NCBI RefSeq assembly: GCF_028369295.1
Contig: NZ_JAQMYP010000004.1
Coordinates: 62,001 to 126,000, forward strand
Source of the DNA: Streptomyces sp. HD
GTDB taxonomy: Bacteria > Actinomycetota > Actinomycetes > Streptomycetales > Streptomycetaceae
Direction: 5' to 3'
DNA: 64,000 bases
Shown: one piece after another, positions 1-9,333 of the stretch
Numbering within the stretch: the first letter of the stretch is position 1
Layout of the letters: the number at the start of each line of letters is the position of its first letter
Notes under the pieces: generated by a model
What the model saw: only the letters and a program-made list of their open reading frames with translations
The model's database searches: none
What the model was told of the DNA's origin: nothing
Translations under genes and position numbers: made by a program

Positions 1-810
1 CTGGTGGAGCAGGCGCTGGCGCGCGGGGAGACCGACCCCCGGTATCACGGGGAAGTACGCAAGGCGCTGTTGGAGGCCGAGGCCACCCACCGCGCCATCA
101 GGCTCGCGCAGGTCGCGGGCGCGCCCTTGTACGTCGTGCACGTCTCGGCGATGGAGGCGGTCGCCGAGCTGGCACGCGCGCGTGACGAAGGGCTGAACGT
201 CTTCGGCGAGACCTGCCCGCAGTATCTGTTCCTGTCCACCGACAACCTCGCCGAGCCCGACTTCGAGGGCGCGAAGTACGTGTGCAGCACGCCCCTGAGG
301 CCGCGTGAGCACCAGGCCCACCTGTGGAAGGGGCTGCGGACCAACGACCTCCAGGTCGTCTCCACCGACCACTGCCCGTTCTGCTTCGTGGGCCAGAAGG
401 AGCTCGGCCGCGGCGACTTCTCCAAGATCCCCAACGGTCTGCCGGGCGTCGAGAACCGGATGGACCTGCTCCACCAGGCCGTCGTCGACGGCCACATCTC
501 ACGCCGCCGCTGGATCGAGATCGCCTGCGCGACACCGGCCCGGATGTTCGGCATGTACCCGAAGAAGGGCACGATCGCGCCGGGTGCCGACGCCGACGTC
601 GTGATCTACGACCCGGGGGCGGAGCAGGTCATCTCCGCCGAGACGCACCACATGAACGTCGACTACTCGGCGTACGAGGGCAAGCGGACGACCGGCCGGG
701 TCGAGACGGTCCTCTCGCGCGGCGAACTCGTCATCACCGAGCGGGAGTACACCGGCCACGCCGGGCACGGCGTCTACACGCCCCGCTCCACCTGTCAGTA
801 CCTCAACTAG
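1..810 (+). CDS. hydA: Dihydropyrimidinase (hydantoinase), 3' part only
   Basis: This is the C-terminal part of a cyclic amidohydrolase that opens dihydropyrimidine or hydantoin rings. The 5' end lies outside the window, because the frame is open at base 1. Visible family marks are the VHVSA segment (a metal-ligand region), ETCPQYL, and the STDHCPF block carrying the catalytic/metal Asp, followed by GLPGVENRM and a normal amidohydrolase C-terminus. The next gene starts 11 bases after the stop, so the two are probably co-transcribed. With the LLM oxidoreductase and NCS1 permease downstream it makes a small pyrimidine or hydantoin salvage locus. An allantoinase-like substrate cannot be excluded, but the sequence blocks fit dihydropyrimidinase best. 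Confidence 0.9.
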   Translation: MVEQALARGETDPRYHGEVRKALLEAEATHRAIRLAQVAGAPLYVVHVSAMEAVAELARARDEGLNVFGETCPQYLFLSTDNLAEPDFEGAKYVCSTPLRPREHQAHLWKGLRTNDLQVVSTDHCPFCFVGQKELGRGDFSKIPNGLPGVENRMDLLHQAVVDGHISRRRWIEIACATPARMFGMYPKKGTIAPGADADVVIYDPGAEQVISAETHHMNVDYSAYEGKRTTGRVETVLSRGELVITEREYTGHAGHGVYTPRSTCQYLN

Positions 811-821
811 GAGCGGAGCAC

Positions 822-1844
822 ATGGACTTCGGACTCGTCCTGCAGACCGACCCGCCGGCCTCGCGGGTCGTGAGCCTCATGAAGCGTGCCGAGCGCAGCG
901 GCTTCACGTACGGCTGGACCTTCGACTCCGCCGTGCTGTGGCAGGAGCCGTTCGTCATCTACAGCCAGATCCTGGCCAACACGCAGAAGCTGAAGGTCGG
1001 CACGATGGTGACCAACCCGGGCACCCGCACCTGGGAGGTCACCGCCTCCACCTTCGCCACCCTCAACGACATGTTCGGCAACCGCACGGTGTGCGGCATC
1101 GGACGCGGCGACTCGGCCATGCGCGTCGCCGGCCGCAAGCCCAACACGCTGGCCCGGATCAGCGAGGCCATGAAGGTCATCCGGGCGCTCGGCAGCGGCC
1201 GCGAGGCCGACCTCGGCGGTGGCACGGTCGTCAGCTTTCCGTGGATCAAGGAGGGCGCCGAACTCCCCGTGTGGATGGCGGCGTACGGCCCGAAGGCCCT
1301 GAAGATGACCGGCGAGGAGGCCGACGGGTTCATCCTGCAGCTCGCCGACCTGTATCTGACCGAGTACATGGTGAAGGCCGTGAAGGACGCCGCTGTCGCC
1401 GCCGGCCGTGACCCGTCCGAGGTGAAGATCTGCGTCGCCGCCCCCGCGTACGTCACCGAGGACGACTCGCCCGAGAAGCTCGCCCACGCGCGCGAGCAGT
1501 GCCGCTGGTTCGGCGGAATGGTCGGCAACCATGTCGCCGACCTGGTGTCCAAGTACGGCGAGCACTCCGCCGCCGTACCCGACGAACTGACCGACTACAT
1601 CAAGGCCCGAGAGGGGTACGACTACTCCCACCACGGACGCGCCGACAACCCCGACACCGCGTTCGTGCCCGACGAGATCGTCGACCGGTTCTGCCTCATC
1701 GGCCCGGTCGAGAGGCACATCGAGAAGCTGCAGGCGCTGCGTGAGCTGGGCGTCGACCAGTTCGCCGTCTACGACATGCACGACGCGCAGGAGAGCGTCA
1801 TCGACGCCTACGGCACGACGGTCATCCCCGCGCTCAACTCCTGA
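822..1844 (+). CDS. LLM-class F420/FMN-dependent oxidoreductase (TIGR03842-like)
   Basis: A 340-residue TIM-barrel flavin or F420 oxidoreductase of the luciferase-like family. The N-terminal barrel start (MDFGLVLQTDPP), the FDSAVLWQEPF segment and the IGRGDSAMR block match the subfamily usually found beside dihydropyrimidinase. The ATG at 822 follows a GAGCGGAG ribosome site and lies 11 bases after the hydA stop, which supports co-transcription. It probably works with the hydantoinase on a ring compound brought in by the permease, but its exact reaction is unknown. F420 rather than FMN use is inferred from the subfamily, not from a residue I can point to. Confidence 0.85.
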   Translation: MDFGLVLQTDPPASRVVSLMKRAERSGFTYGWTFDSAVLWQEPFVIYSQILANTQKLKVGTMVTNPGTRTWEVTASTFATLNDMFGNRTVCGIGRGDSAMRVAGRKPNTLARISEAMKVIRALGSGREADLGGGTVVSFPWIKEGAELPVWMAAYGPKALKMTGEEADGFILQLADLYLTEYMVKAVKDAAVAAGRDPSEVKICVAAPAYVTEDDSPEKLAHAREQCRWFGGMVGNHVADLVSKYGEHSAAVPDELTDYIKAREGYDYSHHGRADNPDTAFVPDEIVDRFCLIGPVERHIEKLQALRELGVDQFAVYDMHDAQESVIDAYGTTVIPALNS

Positions 1845-2047
1845 TCCCCGCCCCCCGAGTTCACCGCCCACGCTTCCACCCGACCCCACCCCCCACCTTG
1901 TCTCCCTCCCCGTGATCCCGGCCTCCCCGCCGTCCCGTCCCGGAGAGGGGTGGCGGGGCCGGGACGCGGCCTGCCCGCCCCATCCCGGCCCCGCCCAAGG
2001 CCCCCGCACGGCCTTTCCCGTCCAGTCCCTGATCGATTGGCCTGCTC

Positions 2048-3595
<1,548 letters not shown>

Positions 3596-3608
3596 ACCGG
3601 CTCGGTGT

Positions 3609-3648
3609 GAGGACGGTCAGGGGGCGGTCAGCCCTTCTGGCCGTCCTC
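3609..3648. terminator. Bidirectional hairpin between convergent genes
   Basis: An inverted repeat lies across the junction of the permease gene and the convergent secreted-protein gene. The arms are GAGGACGGTCAG (3609-3620) and CTGGCCGTCCTC (3637-3648), twelve pairs with one G-U wobble, around a 16-base loop. It includes the stop codon of the minus-strand gene. There is no U-run on either side, which is usual for Streptomyces terminators. Confidence 0.5.
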
Positions 3649-4299
3649 CAGGGCGGCGACCGCCTCCTTGGCCGCCTTGATCGCGCCCTTGTTGATGTCG
3701 TCCGAGGCGGGCGCCTTCTTCGACTCGAAGTCGCTTCCGCTGTACGTGATGGAGATCAGCGCGTTGGACGAGCGGACCAGCACCACGCCCTCACGCGTCT
3801 GCTGCTTGTCCTCGGTGGAGAGGTTCACGACGGAGTAGCCCGCGTCGCCGATGCCGGGGACGTCACCGCCGCCGCTCTTGTCGGCGACGCGCTCCTTGAA
3901 GGACTCCTTCGCCGCGTCGTCCGACTGCGTGATCTCGAAGGAGACGTCCAGCCACCGGTACTCGTATCCCTTGAGCGCGTTCCACGAGCAGGTGCGACGC
4001 AGCTTCGAGTCCGTCGAGGGGATCTCCTTGCCGGCCGTCTTGGCGCCCGGAACCAGCGACTTTATGGACTTCGAGCCCAGGCTGTCGCAGGGTGCGGGAG
4101 CGGCGGAGTACGTCTTCGACACGGCCTCCGTCGCGGGCGCCGAGGGCTCCTCGCCGTCGGTCTTCTGTGTCGCCGCCCGGTCCTCGGCAGCCGGCGTCGC
4201 GGCCAGCGGTCCGGACGACAGCGCCCATCCCGCCGCGGCGAGCACGACGACGGGCGACAGACGCGCGGTGAGGGCGAGCGGCAAAGGAAGAGAACGCAC
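3628..4299 (-). CDS. Secreted DUF3558-like protein
   Basis: A 223-residue protein with an N-terminal signal peptide (hydrophobic stretch around residues 13-32) and no lipobox Cys, so probably secreted or membrane-held rather than a lipoprotein. The mature part begins with a low-complexity Ala/Thr/Glu stretch and has two cysteines (APAPCDSL and RRTCSWN), spaced as in DUF3558-type proteins of actinomycetes. Function is unknown; this family is common in secreted actinobacterial proteins. It stands alone, convergent with the permease gene and with 150 bases of leader on its 5' side. Confidence 0.7.
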   Translation of the reverse strand: MRSLPLPLALTARLSPVVVLAAAGWALSSGPLAATPAAEDRAATQKTDGEEPSAPATEAVSKTYSAAPAPCDSLGSKSIKSLVPGAKTAGKEIPSTDSKLRRTCSWNALKGYEYRWLDVSFEITQSDDAAKESFKERVADKSGGGDVPGIGDAGYSVVNLSTEDKQQTREGVVLVRSSNALISITYSGSDFESKKAPASDDINKGAIKAAKEAVAALEDGQKG

Positions 4300-4449
4300 G
4301 GCGCACTTTTCGTGGAGGACGGTGCGGAGGGAGTCCGCACTGCGGACGGGACGCCAGTGTCACATGACTCCCTGTGAGGCGGAAGTGCCAACTCGCTCCG
4401 TACTGACGCCGTTACGGGACGGCCGTAATTACGTGGTGGCCTGGGCGAG

Positions 4450-5457
4450 TTACGGGGCCTCCTGGATGATTTGGGAGGAGATAGCGCTTTCGATTCGGTC
4501 CACGGCGAGAAACGCGCCGTACGCGACCAGGCGCACCAGGCAGCGGTCGGTGTGCCCCGGCCGCCGCCAGGCCGCCACGTCCTCCGGCGTGATCCGGTAC
4601 GGCGCCAGGGCGGCCAGCAGCGCGAGTCTCGCACCGGGACGCTCCCGCCGGTCCGGAAAGCCGGGCAGGGAGAGCGGCGGATGCGCACCGTCCCAGTCGT
4701 GGATGACCTCCTCGACGAGGTCCTGGTCGTCGGTGTCGAGCAGGTCGGCGCCCGCCAGGGCCGCCCTGAGCAGCGCCGCGTACGCGAGACCGACGGCCGT
4801 GCCGTCCGCCCAGGCGGGGGCCTCACCGGGGTCGGCGTGGTCGAGCAGCGCGAGGGCGGCACCCGGGCGGGCGGGGCGGCGTACGGTCCGGGCGAGCGAA
4901 CGGCCCGTGAGGCTGCGCACCGCCCGGAACCGTTGGGCGCCGGCCGGCAGCAGGTTCTCGGTCAGCAGGGCCGACGCGGTCCGGTTGATGAAGTGGAAGG
5001 TGAGCGCGGTGCCGAGGTAGGCCGGGGCGTGCGCCTGCGGGAAGGGGTACGGCGCCAGGGCGGCGCCGGGCACACGCGTGTGCTTCCCCCAGGCCAGCAC
5101 GCGTGCGTGCGCCTCGTCGCGCGGGGCCTCTCCCCGTGCCAGCCGCTCCGCCAGCGCGTGGTCGCCGGTGGCGTGCAGCAGCACGGTGTGCGCGTCCACG
5201 CAGAACGGGCACTTGTTGGCCAGCGACACCCCGAGCGCCACCAGCTCCTTGCCGGTGCGGCTGCCAGTGCCCGCGATGAGCGACTCGCGCATCAACGCCC
5301 AGGTGGGAGCGAGGAGTTCGGGGGCGGCGGACAGGACCACGAAGGTGGAGGGTGCGGCGATGCCGAAGTCGAGGGCGATCTGCGCGTACACCTCGGCGAC
5401 GGTGCCTGCGGCCGACCTGGGCGGGAGGGGTTCGGTGTAACGGAAGGGTGTGGACAT
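4450..5457 (-). CDS. AhpD/carboxymuconolactone decarboxylase-like protein
   Basis: A 335-residue protein with the AhpD-like core: the motif NKCPFCVDAHT carries the redox CxxC and the His of the alkylhydroperoxidase fold. The second half is a less conserved duplication-like helical domain, so the protein is about twice a single AhpD unit. The likely role is peroxide detoxification or a related redox reaction in the cytosol. It is divergent from the histidine kinase gene, sharing a 166-base intergenic region with an inverted repeat. Assignment to AhpD is by motif only. Confidence 0.75.
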   Translation of the reverse strand: MSTPFRYTEPLPPRSAAGTVAEVYAQIALDFGIAAPSTFVVLSAAPELLAPTWALMRESLIAGTGSRTGKELVALGVSLANKCPFCVDAHTVLLHATGDHALAERLARGEAPRDEAHARVLAWGKHTRVPGAALAPYPFPQAHAPAYLGTALTFHFINRTASALLTENLLPAGAQRFRAVRSLTGRSLARTVRRPARPGAALALLDHADPGEAPAWADGTAVGLAYAALLRAALAGADLLDTDDQDLVEEVIHDWDGAHPPLSLPGFPDRRERPGARLALLAALAPYRITPEDVAAWRRPGHTDRCLVRLVAYGAFLAVDRIESAISSQIIQEAP

Positions 5458-5546
5458 GGCAGCAGCGTGCGCCCGCCGGGCGGCCCGGGTCGTCGTACCG
5501 GCGAAGGGAGTCGGCGCTGCGACGGCCGGGCGGGGCGGCGGTGGTC

Positions 5547-5566
5547 ACTACTACACAGGGAGTAGT
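5547..5566. promoter_or_regulatory. Inverted repeat ACTACT-N8-AGTAGT, candidate response-regulator operator
   Basis: A perfect 6-bp inverted repeat, ACTACT and AGTAGT separated by eight bases, in the intergenic region shared by the AhpD-like gene and the two-component operon. It lies about 58 bases before the kinase start. Position and symmetry fit a dimeric LuxR-type response regulator acting on its own operon, but binding is inferred. Confidence 0.4.
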
Positions 5567-5623
5567 CCGGGAGCCGTCCACAGGGCTGACGTCGCTGTCG
5601 GTGCCGCGGTCTAGTGTGCGTGC

Positions 5624-6727
5624 ATGGGCGGGCTTCGAATCACACGCGAGCGGTTCGCCGACGCGGCCGTCGCGGTCGTGGTCGGCGCCATCACCCTGTT
5701 CGCCGCCGTGGCGGACGACCGTGCCGGACTCCTCGACCTGGCGCTGATCGCGGTCGGTTCACTGGCCCTCGCCGCACACCGCAGCGCCCCGCGCGTGGTG
5801 CTCGCGACCACCACCGGCTGCCTGCTCGCCGAGGTCGTCCACGCGGGACCCGCGGCCATCATGGCCCTGCCCGTCGCGGGCGCGGTGCACACGGCGGGAC
5901 GGACCGGGTACCGGGGCACGGCCGCCGCTGCCGCCGCCGTCTTCCTCGGCGGATACGTGGCGGCCGGCTCGGCGAGCGCGGAGGTGGCACGCGAGGCACT
6001 GCTCCTCGCCGGCTGGTTCCTGTGCGCCGTGGTGACAGGGCTGGCCGACAGCAACTGGCAGGCGTATCTGCGCCAGACCGAACAGCGGGCGCTGGAGGCC
6101 GAACGCACCCGGGAGGAGGCGGCGTTGCGCAGAGCGGGCGAGGAACGCCTGCGCATAGCCCGTGAGTTGCACGACTCGCTCACCCACAGCATCTCGATCG
6201 TCAAGCTCCAGGCGGGCGTCGCCGTGCACCTGGCCCGCAAACGGGGCGAGGAGATACCGCCCGCGCTGCTCGCCATCCAGGAGGCGAGCGGCGAGGCGAT
6301 GCGCGAGCTGCGCGCCACGCTGGAGGTGCTGCGCACGGACGAGCCGACCGGCACCCCCGCCCTGCTCGTGGAGCGGGCGCGGGCTGCCGGGCTCGCGGTC
6401 GAGCTGACGGTGACGGGGGAGGAGCGGCCGCTCGCGGCGACGGTCGACCGGGCGATGTACCGCATCGTCCAGGAGGCCCTGACGAACGCGGCACGGCACG
6501 CGGGACCGGCGAAGGTGGGTGTTCAACTCGCCTATGGTGAGGGTGACTTGATGATCCATATCGAGGACGACGGCGCCGCCGACCCGTCCAGCCCGCCCGC
6601 CCCCGGCATCGGTCTGACCGGCATGCGCGAACGCGTCACGGCCCTCGGCGGCACCCTGGACGCCGCCCCGCGCGCGGAGGGTGGCTTCGCGGTGCGGGCG
6701 CGGCTGCCGCTGGGGGAGACGGGATGA
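5624..6727 (+). CDS. Two-component sensor histidine kinase (NarL/DesK type)
   Basis: A 367-residue kinase with four to five hydrophobic segments in the first ~140 residues and little extracellular sequence. A HisKA_3 dimerisation helix follows, with the phospho-acceptor His183 in the motif ARELHDSLTHS, then a HATPase_c domain (NAARHAGPAK N-box; GIGLTGMRER G-box). An intramembrane-sensing kinase of this type commonly detects envelope stress or a membrane-active compound. Its stop overlaps the start of the response-regulator gene (ATGA), so the pair is translationally coupled. The DrrAB-like exporter just downstream is the likely target. Confidence 0.92.
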   Translation: MGGLRITRERFADAAVAVVVGAITLFAAVADDRAGLLDLALIAVGSLALAAHRSAPRVVLATTTGCLLAEVVHAGPAAIMALPVAGAVHTAGRTGYRGTAAAAAAVFLGGYVAAGSASAEVAREALLLAGWFLCAVVTGLADSNWQAYLRQTEQRALEAERTREEAALRRAGEERLRIARELHDSLTHSISIVKLQAGVAVHLARKRGEEIPPALLAIQEASGEAMRELRATLEVLRTDEPTGTPALLVERARAAGLAVELTVTGEERPLAATVDRAMYRIVQEALTNAARHAGPAKVGVQLAYGEGDLMIHIEDDGAADPSSPPAPGIGLTGMRERVTALGGTLDAAPRAEGGFAVRARLPLGETG

Positions 6728-7413
6728 CGGACGACGTGATAAGGGTGGCCCTCGTCGACGACCAGGCGCTGATGCGGGCGGGTTTCCGGGCCCTGCTGGA
6801 CGCCGAGGACGGCATCGAGGTGGTCGGCGAGGCGGCGGACGGTGAGCGGGGCCTGGAGCTGATCTGCGCCCAGGTCCCCGACATCGCGCTGGTCGACGTA
6901 CAGATGCCGGTGATGACGGGCATCGAGGCGACGCGCAGAATCGCCGCGGACCCGGCGCTGGCGGCGGTCCGTGTGGTGATCCTGACGAACTACGGCCACG
7001 ACGAGTACGTCTTCGAGGCACTGCGCGCCGGAGCGAGCGGGTTCCTTCTCAAGGACACCGAACCGGCCGACCTGCTCCAGGCGATCGAGGTGGTGGCACG
7101 CGGGGAGGCGCTGCTGTCCCCGTCGGTGACCCGCACCCTGATCGGCGAGTTCGTGTCCAGGCCGCCGGACCGGGCCACCGCACCCGGCCTGGAGTGCCTG
7201 ACCCGCCGTGAACGCGAGGTGACGGCGCTGGCGGCGCGGGGGCTGACGAACGAGGAGATCGCCGAGCACATGGTGATCAGTCCCTTCACGGCGAAGACGC
7301 ACATCAGCAGGGCGATGACGAAGCTGGGGGCGCGGGACCGGGCCCAACTCGTCGTGTTCGCCTATGAGTCGGGTCTGGTGGCTCCGCGCAGCCCGGACGT
7401 GTCGGCACCCTGA
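6724..7413 (+). CDS. LuxR/NarL-family response regulator
   Basis: A 229-residue response regulator. The receiver domain has the acidic pair VDD (residues 11-13), phospho-acceptor Asp58 in ALVDVQMP, the TN motif ILTNYG and Lys in FLLKDTE. The C-terminal LuxR helix-turn-helix has TRREREVTALAARGLTNEEIAEHM. It overlaps the kinase gene by four bases. It probably activates the adjacent ABC exporter and may autoregulate through the inverted repeat at 5547-5566. All key residues are intact. Confidence 0.93.
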   Translation: MTDDVIRVALVDDQALMRAGFRALLDAEDGIEVVGEAADGERGLELICAQVPDIALVDVQMPVMTGIEATRRIAADPALAAVRVVILTNYGHDEYVFEALRAGASGFLLKDTEPADLLQAIEVVARGEALLSPSVTRTLIGEFVSRPPDRATAPGLECLTRREREVTALAARGLTNEEIAEHMVISPFTAKTHISRAMTKLGARDRAQLVVFAYESGLVAPRSPDVSAP

Positions 7414-7418
7414 AGGCC

Positions 7419-7499
7419 TTCGCCGACCGCATGGCGGTGCTCAACGGCGGCAGGCTCGTTGCCCAGGGGCAGGCTGAAACCGAGTTGAGGCCGTTCTGA
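7419..7499 (+). pseudogene. Remnant of an ABC-transporter ATPase C-terminal segment
   Basis: Directly after the response-regulator stop, the frame starting at 7419 reads FADRMAVLNGGRLVAQGQAE, then TELRPF and a stop. This matches LADRIAVLNDGKLVAEGSAE in the ATPase gene that starts only 27 bases later (copy at about 8140-8200), with matching DNA. No start codon or upstream domain exists, so it is a dead fragment. The probable history is duplication of the ATPase gene, or recombination between two tandem ATPase genes, with most of one copy lost. Confidence 0.75.
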
Positions 7500-7525
7500 A
7501 CCGCCGCGGCCGCAAGCTCTCCGGC

Positions 7526-8503
7526 ATGACGACGAACCACGAACTTGCGATCGCAGCCACCGGGCTGCGCAAGTCCTACGGGGACAAGACCGTCCTCGAC
7601 GGCATCGACATCCGCGTGCCCGCCGGCACGATCTTCTCCCTGCTCGGGCCGAACGGCGCCGGCAAGACCACGGCGGTCAACATCCTGTCCACCCTGATCT
7701 CCGCGGACGGCGGACAGGCCCGGATCGCCGGGCACGACCTCGGCGCCGAGGCCCACGCGGTACGGGCCGCCATCGGTGTCACGGGTCAGTTCTCCGCCGT
7801 CGACGGCCTGATCACCGGTGAGGAGAACATGTGGCTGATGGCGGACCTGCACCATCTCTCCAAGCGGGAGGGACGGCAGGTCACCGCCGAGCTGCTGGAG
7901 CGCTTCGACCTGGTGGAGGCCGCGAAGAAGCCCGCCTCCACCTACTCCGGCGGCATGAAGCGCCGCCTGGACATCGCCATGACGCTGGTCGGCAGCCCGC
8001 GCATCATCTTCCTCGATGAGCCGACCACGGGCCTGGACCCGCGCTCCCGGCACAACATGTGGCAGATCATCCGCGAGCTGGTCACGGGCGGCGTCACCGT
8101 CTTCCTCACCACCCAGTACCTGGAGGAGGCCGACGAACTCGCCGACCGCATCGCGGTGCTCAACGACGGCAAGCTCGTTGCCGAGGGCAGTGCCGAGGAG
8201 CTCAAGCGGCTCGTTCCCGGCGGCCATGTGCGACTGCGTTTCTCCGACCCGGCGGTGTACGAACAGGCGGCGACCGCACTGCGCGAGACGACGAGGGACG
8301 ACGAGTCGCTGTCCCTGCAGATCCCGAGCGGCGGCAGCCAGCGCGAGCTGCGCGCCATCCTCGACTGGCTCGACGCCGCGGGCATCGAGGCCGACGAGCT
8401 GTCCGTGCACACCCCCGACCTGGACGACGTGTTCTTCGCCCTGACCGGCAACCCCGTACCCGCCCCGTCCCCGCAGACCACCCCCAAGGAGACCGTCCGA
8501 TGA
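7526..8503 (+). CDS. DrrA-type ABC exporter ATP-binding protein
   Basis: A 325-residue ATPase of the daunorubicin-resistance (DrrA) family. All ATPase motifs are present: Walker A GPNGAGKTTAV, Q-loop VTGQFS, signature YSGGMKRRLD, Walker B IIFLDEPTTGLDP, and the H-loop region FLTTQYLEEAD. The DrrA-specific C-terminal extension follows. It forms an exporter with the membrane protein encoded next, overlapping it by ATGA. The substrate could be a drug or lipid-like compound. Regulation by the upstream two-component pair is likely from position. Confidence 0.93.
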   Translation: MTTNHELAIAATGLRKSYGDKTVLDGIDIRVPAGTIFSLLGPNGAGKTTAVNILSTLISADGGQARIAGHDLGAEAHAVRAAIGVTGQFSAVDGLITGEENMWLMADLHHLSKREGRQVTAELLERFDLVEAAKKPASTYSGGMKRRLDIAMTLVGSPRIIFLDEPTTGLDPRSRHNMWQIIRELVTGGVTVFLTTQYLEEADELADRIAVLNDGKLVAEGSAEELKRLVPGGHVRLRFSDPAVYEQAATALRETTRDDESLSLQIPSGGSQRELRAILDWLDAAGIEADELSVHTPDLDDVFFALTGNPVPAPSPQTTPKETVR

Positions 8504-9333
8504 GCGCGACGATCAGCAGGACTTCGAGCCCGGCGCCCGCATCCCGGCGGACCCACCCCTTCCGCGACAACCTCACCATGCTGCGGCGCAACCTCCTGCA
8601 CGCCCGCCGCTACCCCTCCCTCACCCTCAACCTGCTCCTCACCCCGGTGATCCTGCTGCTGCTCTTCGTGTACGTCTTCGGCGACGTGATGAGCGCCGGC
8701 ATGAACGGCGGCACCGCGGACCGCGCCGACTACATCGCCTACGTGGTCCCCGGCATCCTCTTCATGACCATCGGCGGGATCGCGATCGGCACAGCGGTGT
8801 CCGTGGCCATGGACATGACCGAAGGCATCATGGCCCGGTTCCGCACCATGGCGATCTCCCGCACCTCCGTGCTGATCGGCCATGTGGCCGGCAGCGTGAT
8901 CCAGTCGCTGATGGCGCTGGCCGTGGTGCTGGGCGTCGGCCTGGCCATCGGCTTCCGGCCCGACGCCTCGCCGCTGGAGTGGCTCGCGGCGGTGGGCCTG
9001 CTGGCGCTGTTCAGCACGGCGCTGATCTGGCTCGCGGTCGGCATGGGCCTGGCGTCCCCCAACGCCGAGGGGGCCAGCAACGCCGCCCAGCCCCTGATGA
9101 TCCTTCCGCTCCTGGGCAGCGCGTTCGTGCCGGTGGACGCCATGCCGGGCTGGTTCCGCTGGTTCGCCGAGTACCAGCCCTTCTCGCCCGCCATCGAGAC
9201 CCTGCGGGGGCTGTTGATGGGCAGCGAGATCGGCACCAAGAACGCCGTCCTCACCGTCGCCTGGTGCCTGGGACTGACCCTGCTGGGCTACTGGTGGTCC
9301 AAGGTCCAGTTCAACCGCGAGTCCCGTCGGTGA
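8500..9333 (+). CDS. DrrB-type ABC-2 permease
   Basis: A 277-residue ABC-2 membrane protein with six hydrophobic segments, the partner of the ATPase encoded just upstream. Family marks are the N-terminal amphipathic stretch, the VPGILFMTIGG segment, MDMTEGIMARFRTM, and the LPLLGSAFVPVDAMPGWFRWFAEYQPFSP block. The start overlaps the ATPase stop by four bases. The 3' end overlaps the convergent SARP gene by 23 bases, so no separate terminator fits between them. Confidence 0.92.
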   Translation: MSATISRTSSPAPASRRTHPFRDNLTMLRRNLLHARRYPSLTLNLLLTPVILLLLFVYVFGDVMSAGMNGGTADRADYIAYVVPGILFMTIGGIAIGTAVSVAMDMTEGIMARFRTMAISRTSVLIGHVAGSVIQSLMALAVVLGVGLAIGFRPDASPLEWLAAVGLLALFSTALIWLAVGMGLASPNAEGASNAAQPLMILPLLGSAFVPVDAMPGWFRWFAEYQPFSPAIETLRGLLMGSEIGTKNAVLTVAWCLGLTLLGYWWSKVQFNRESRR

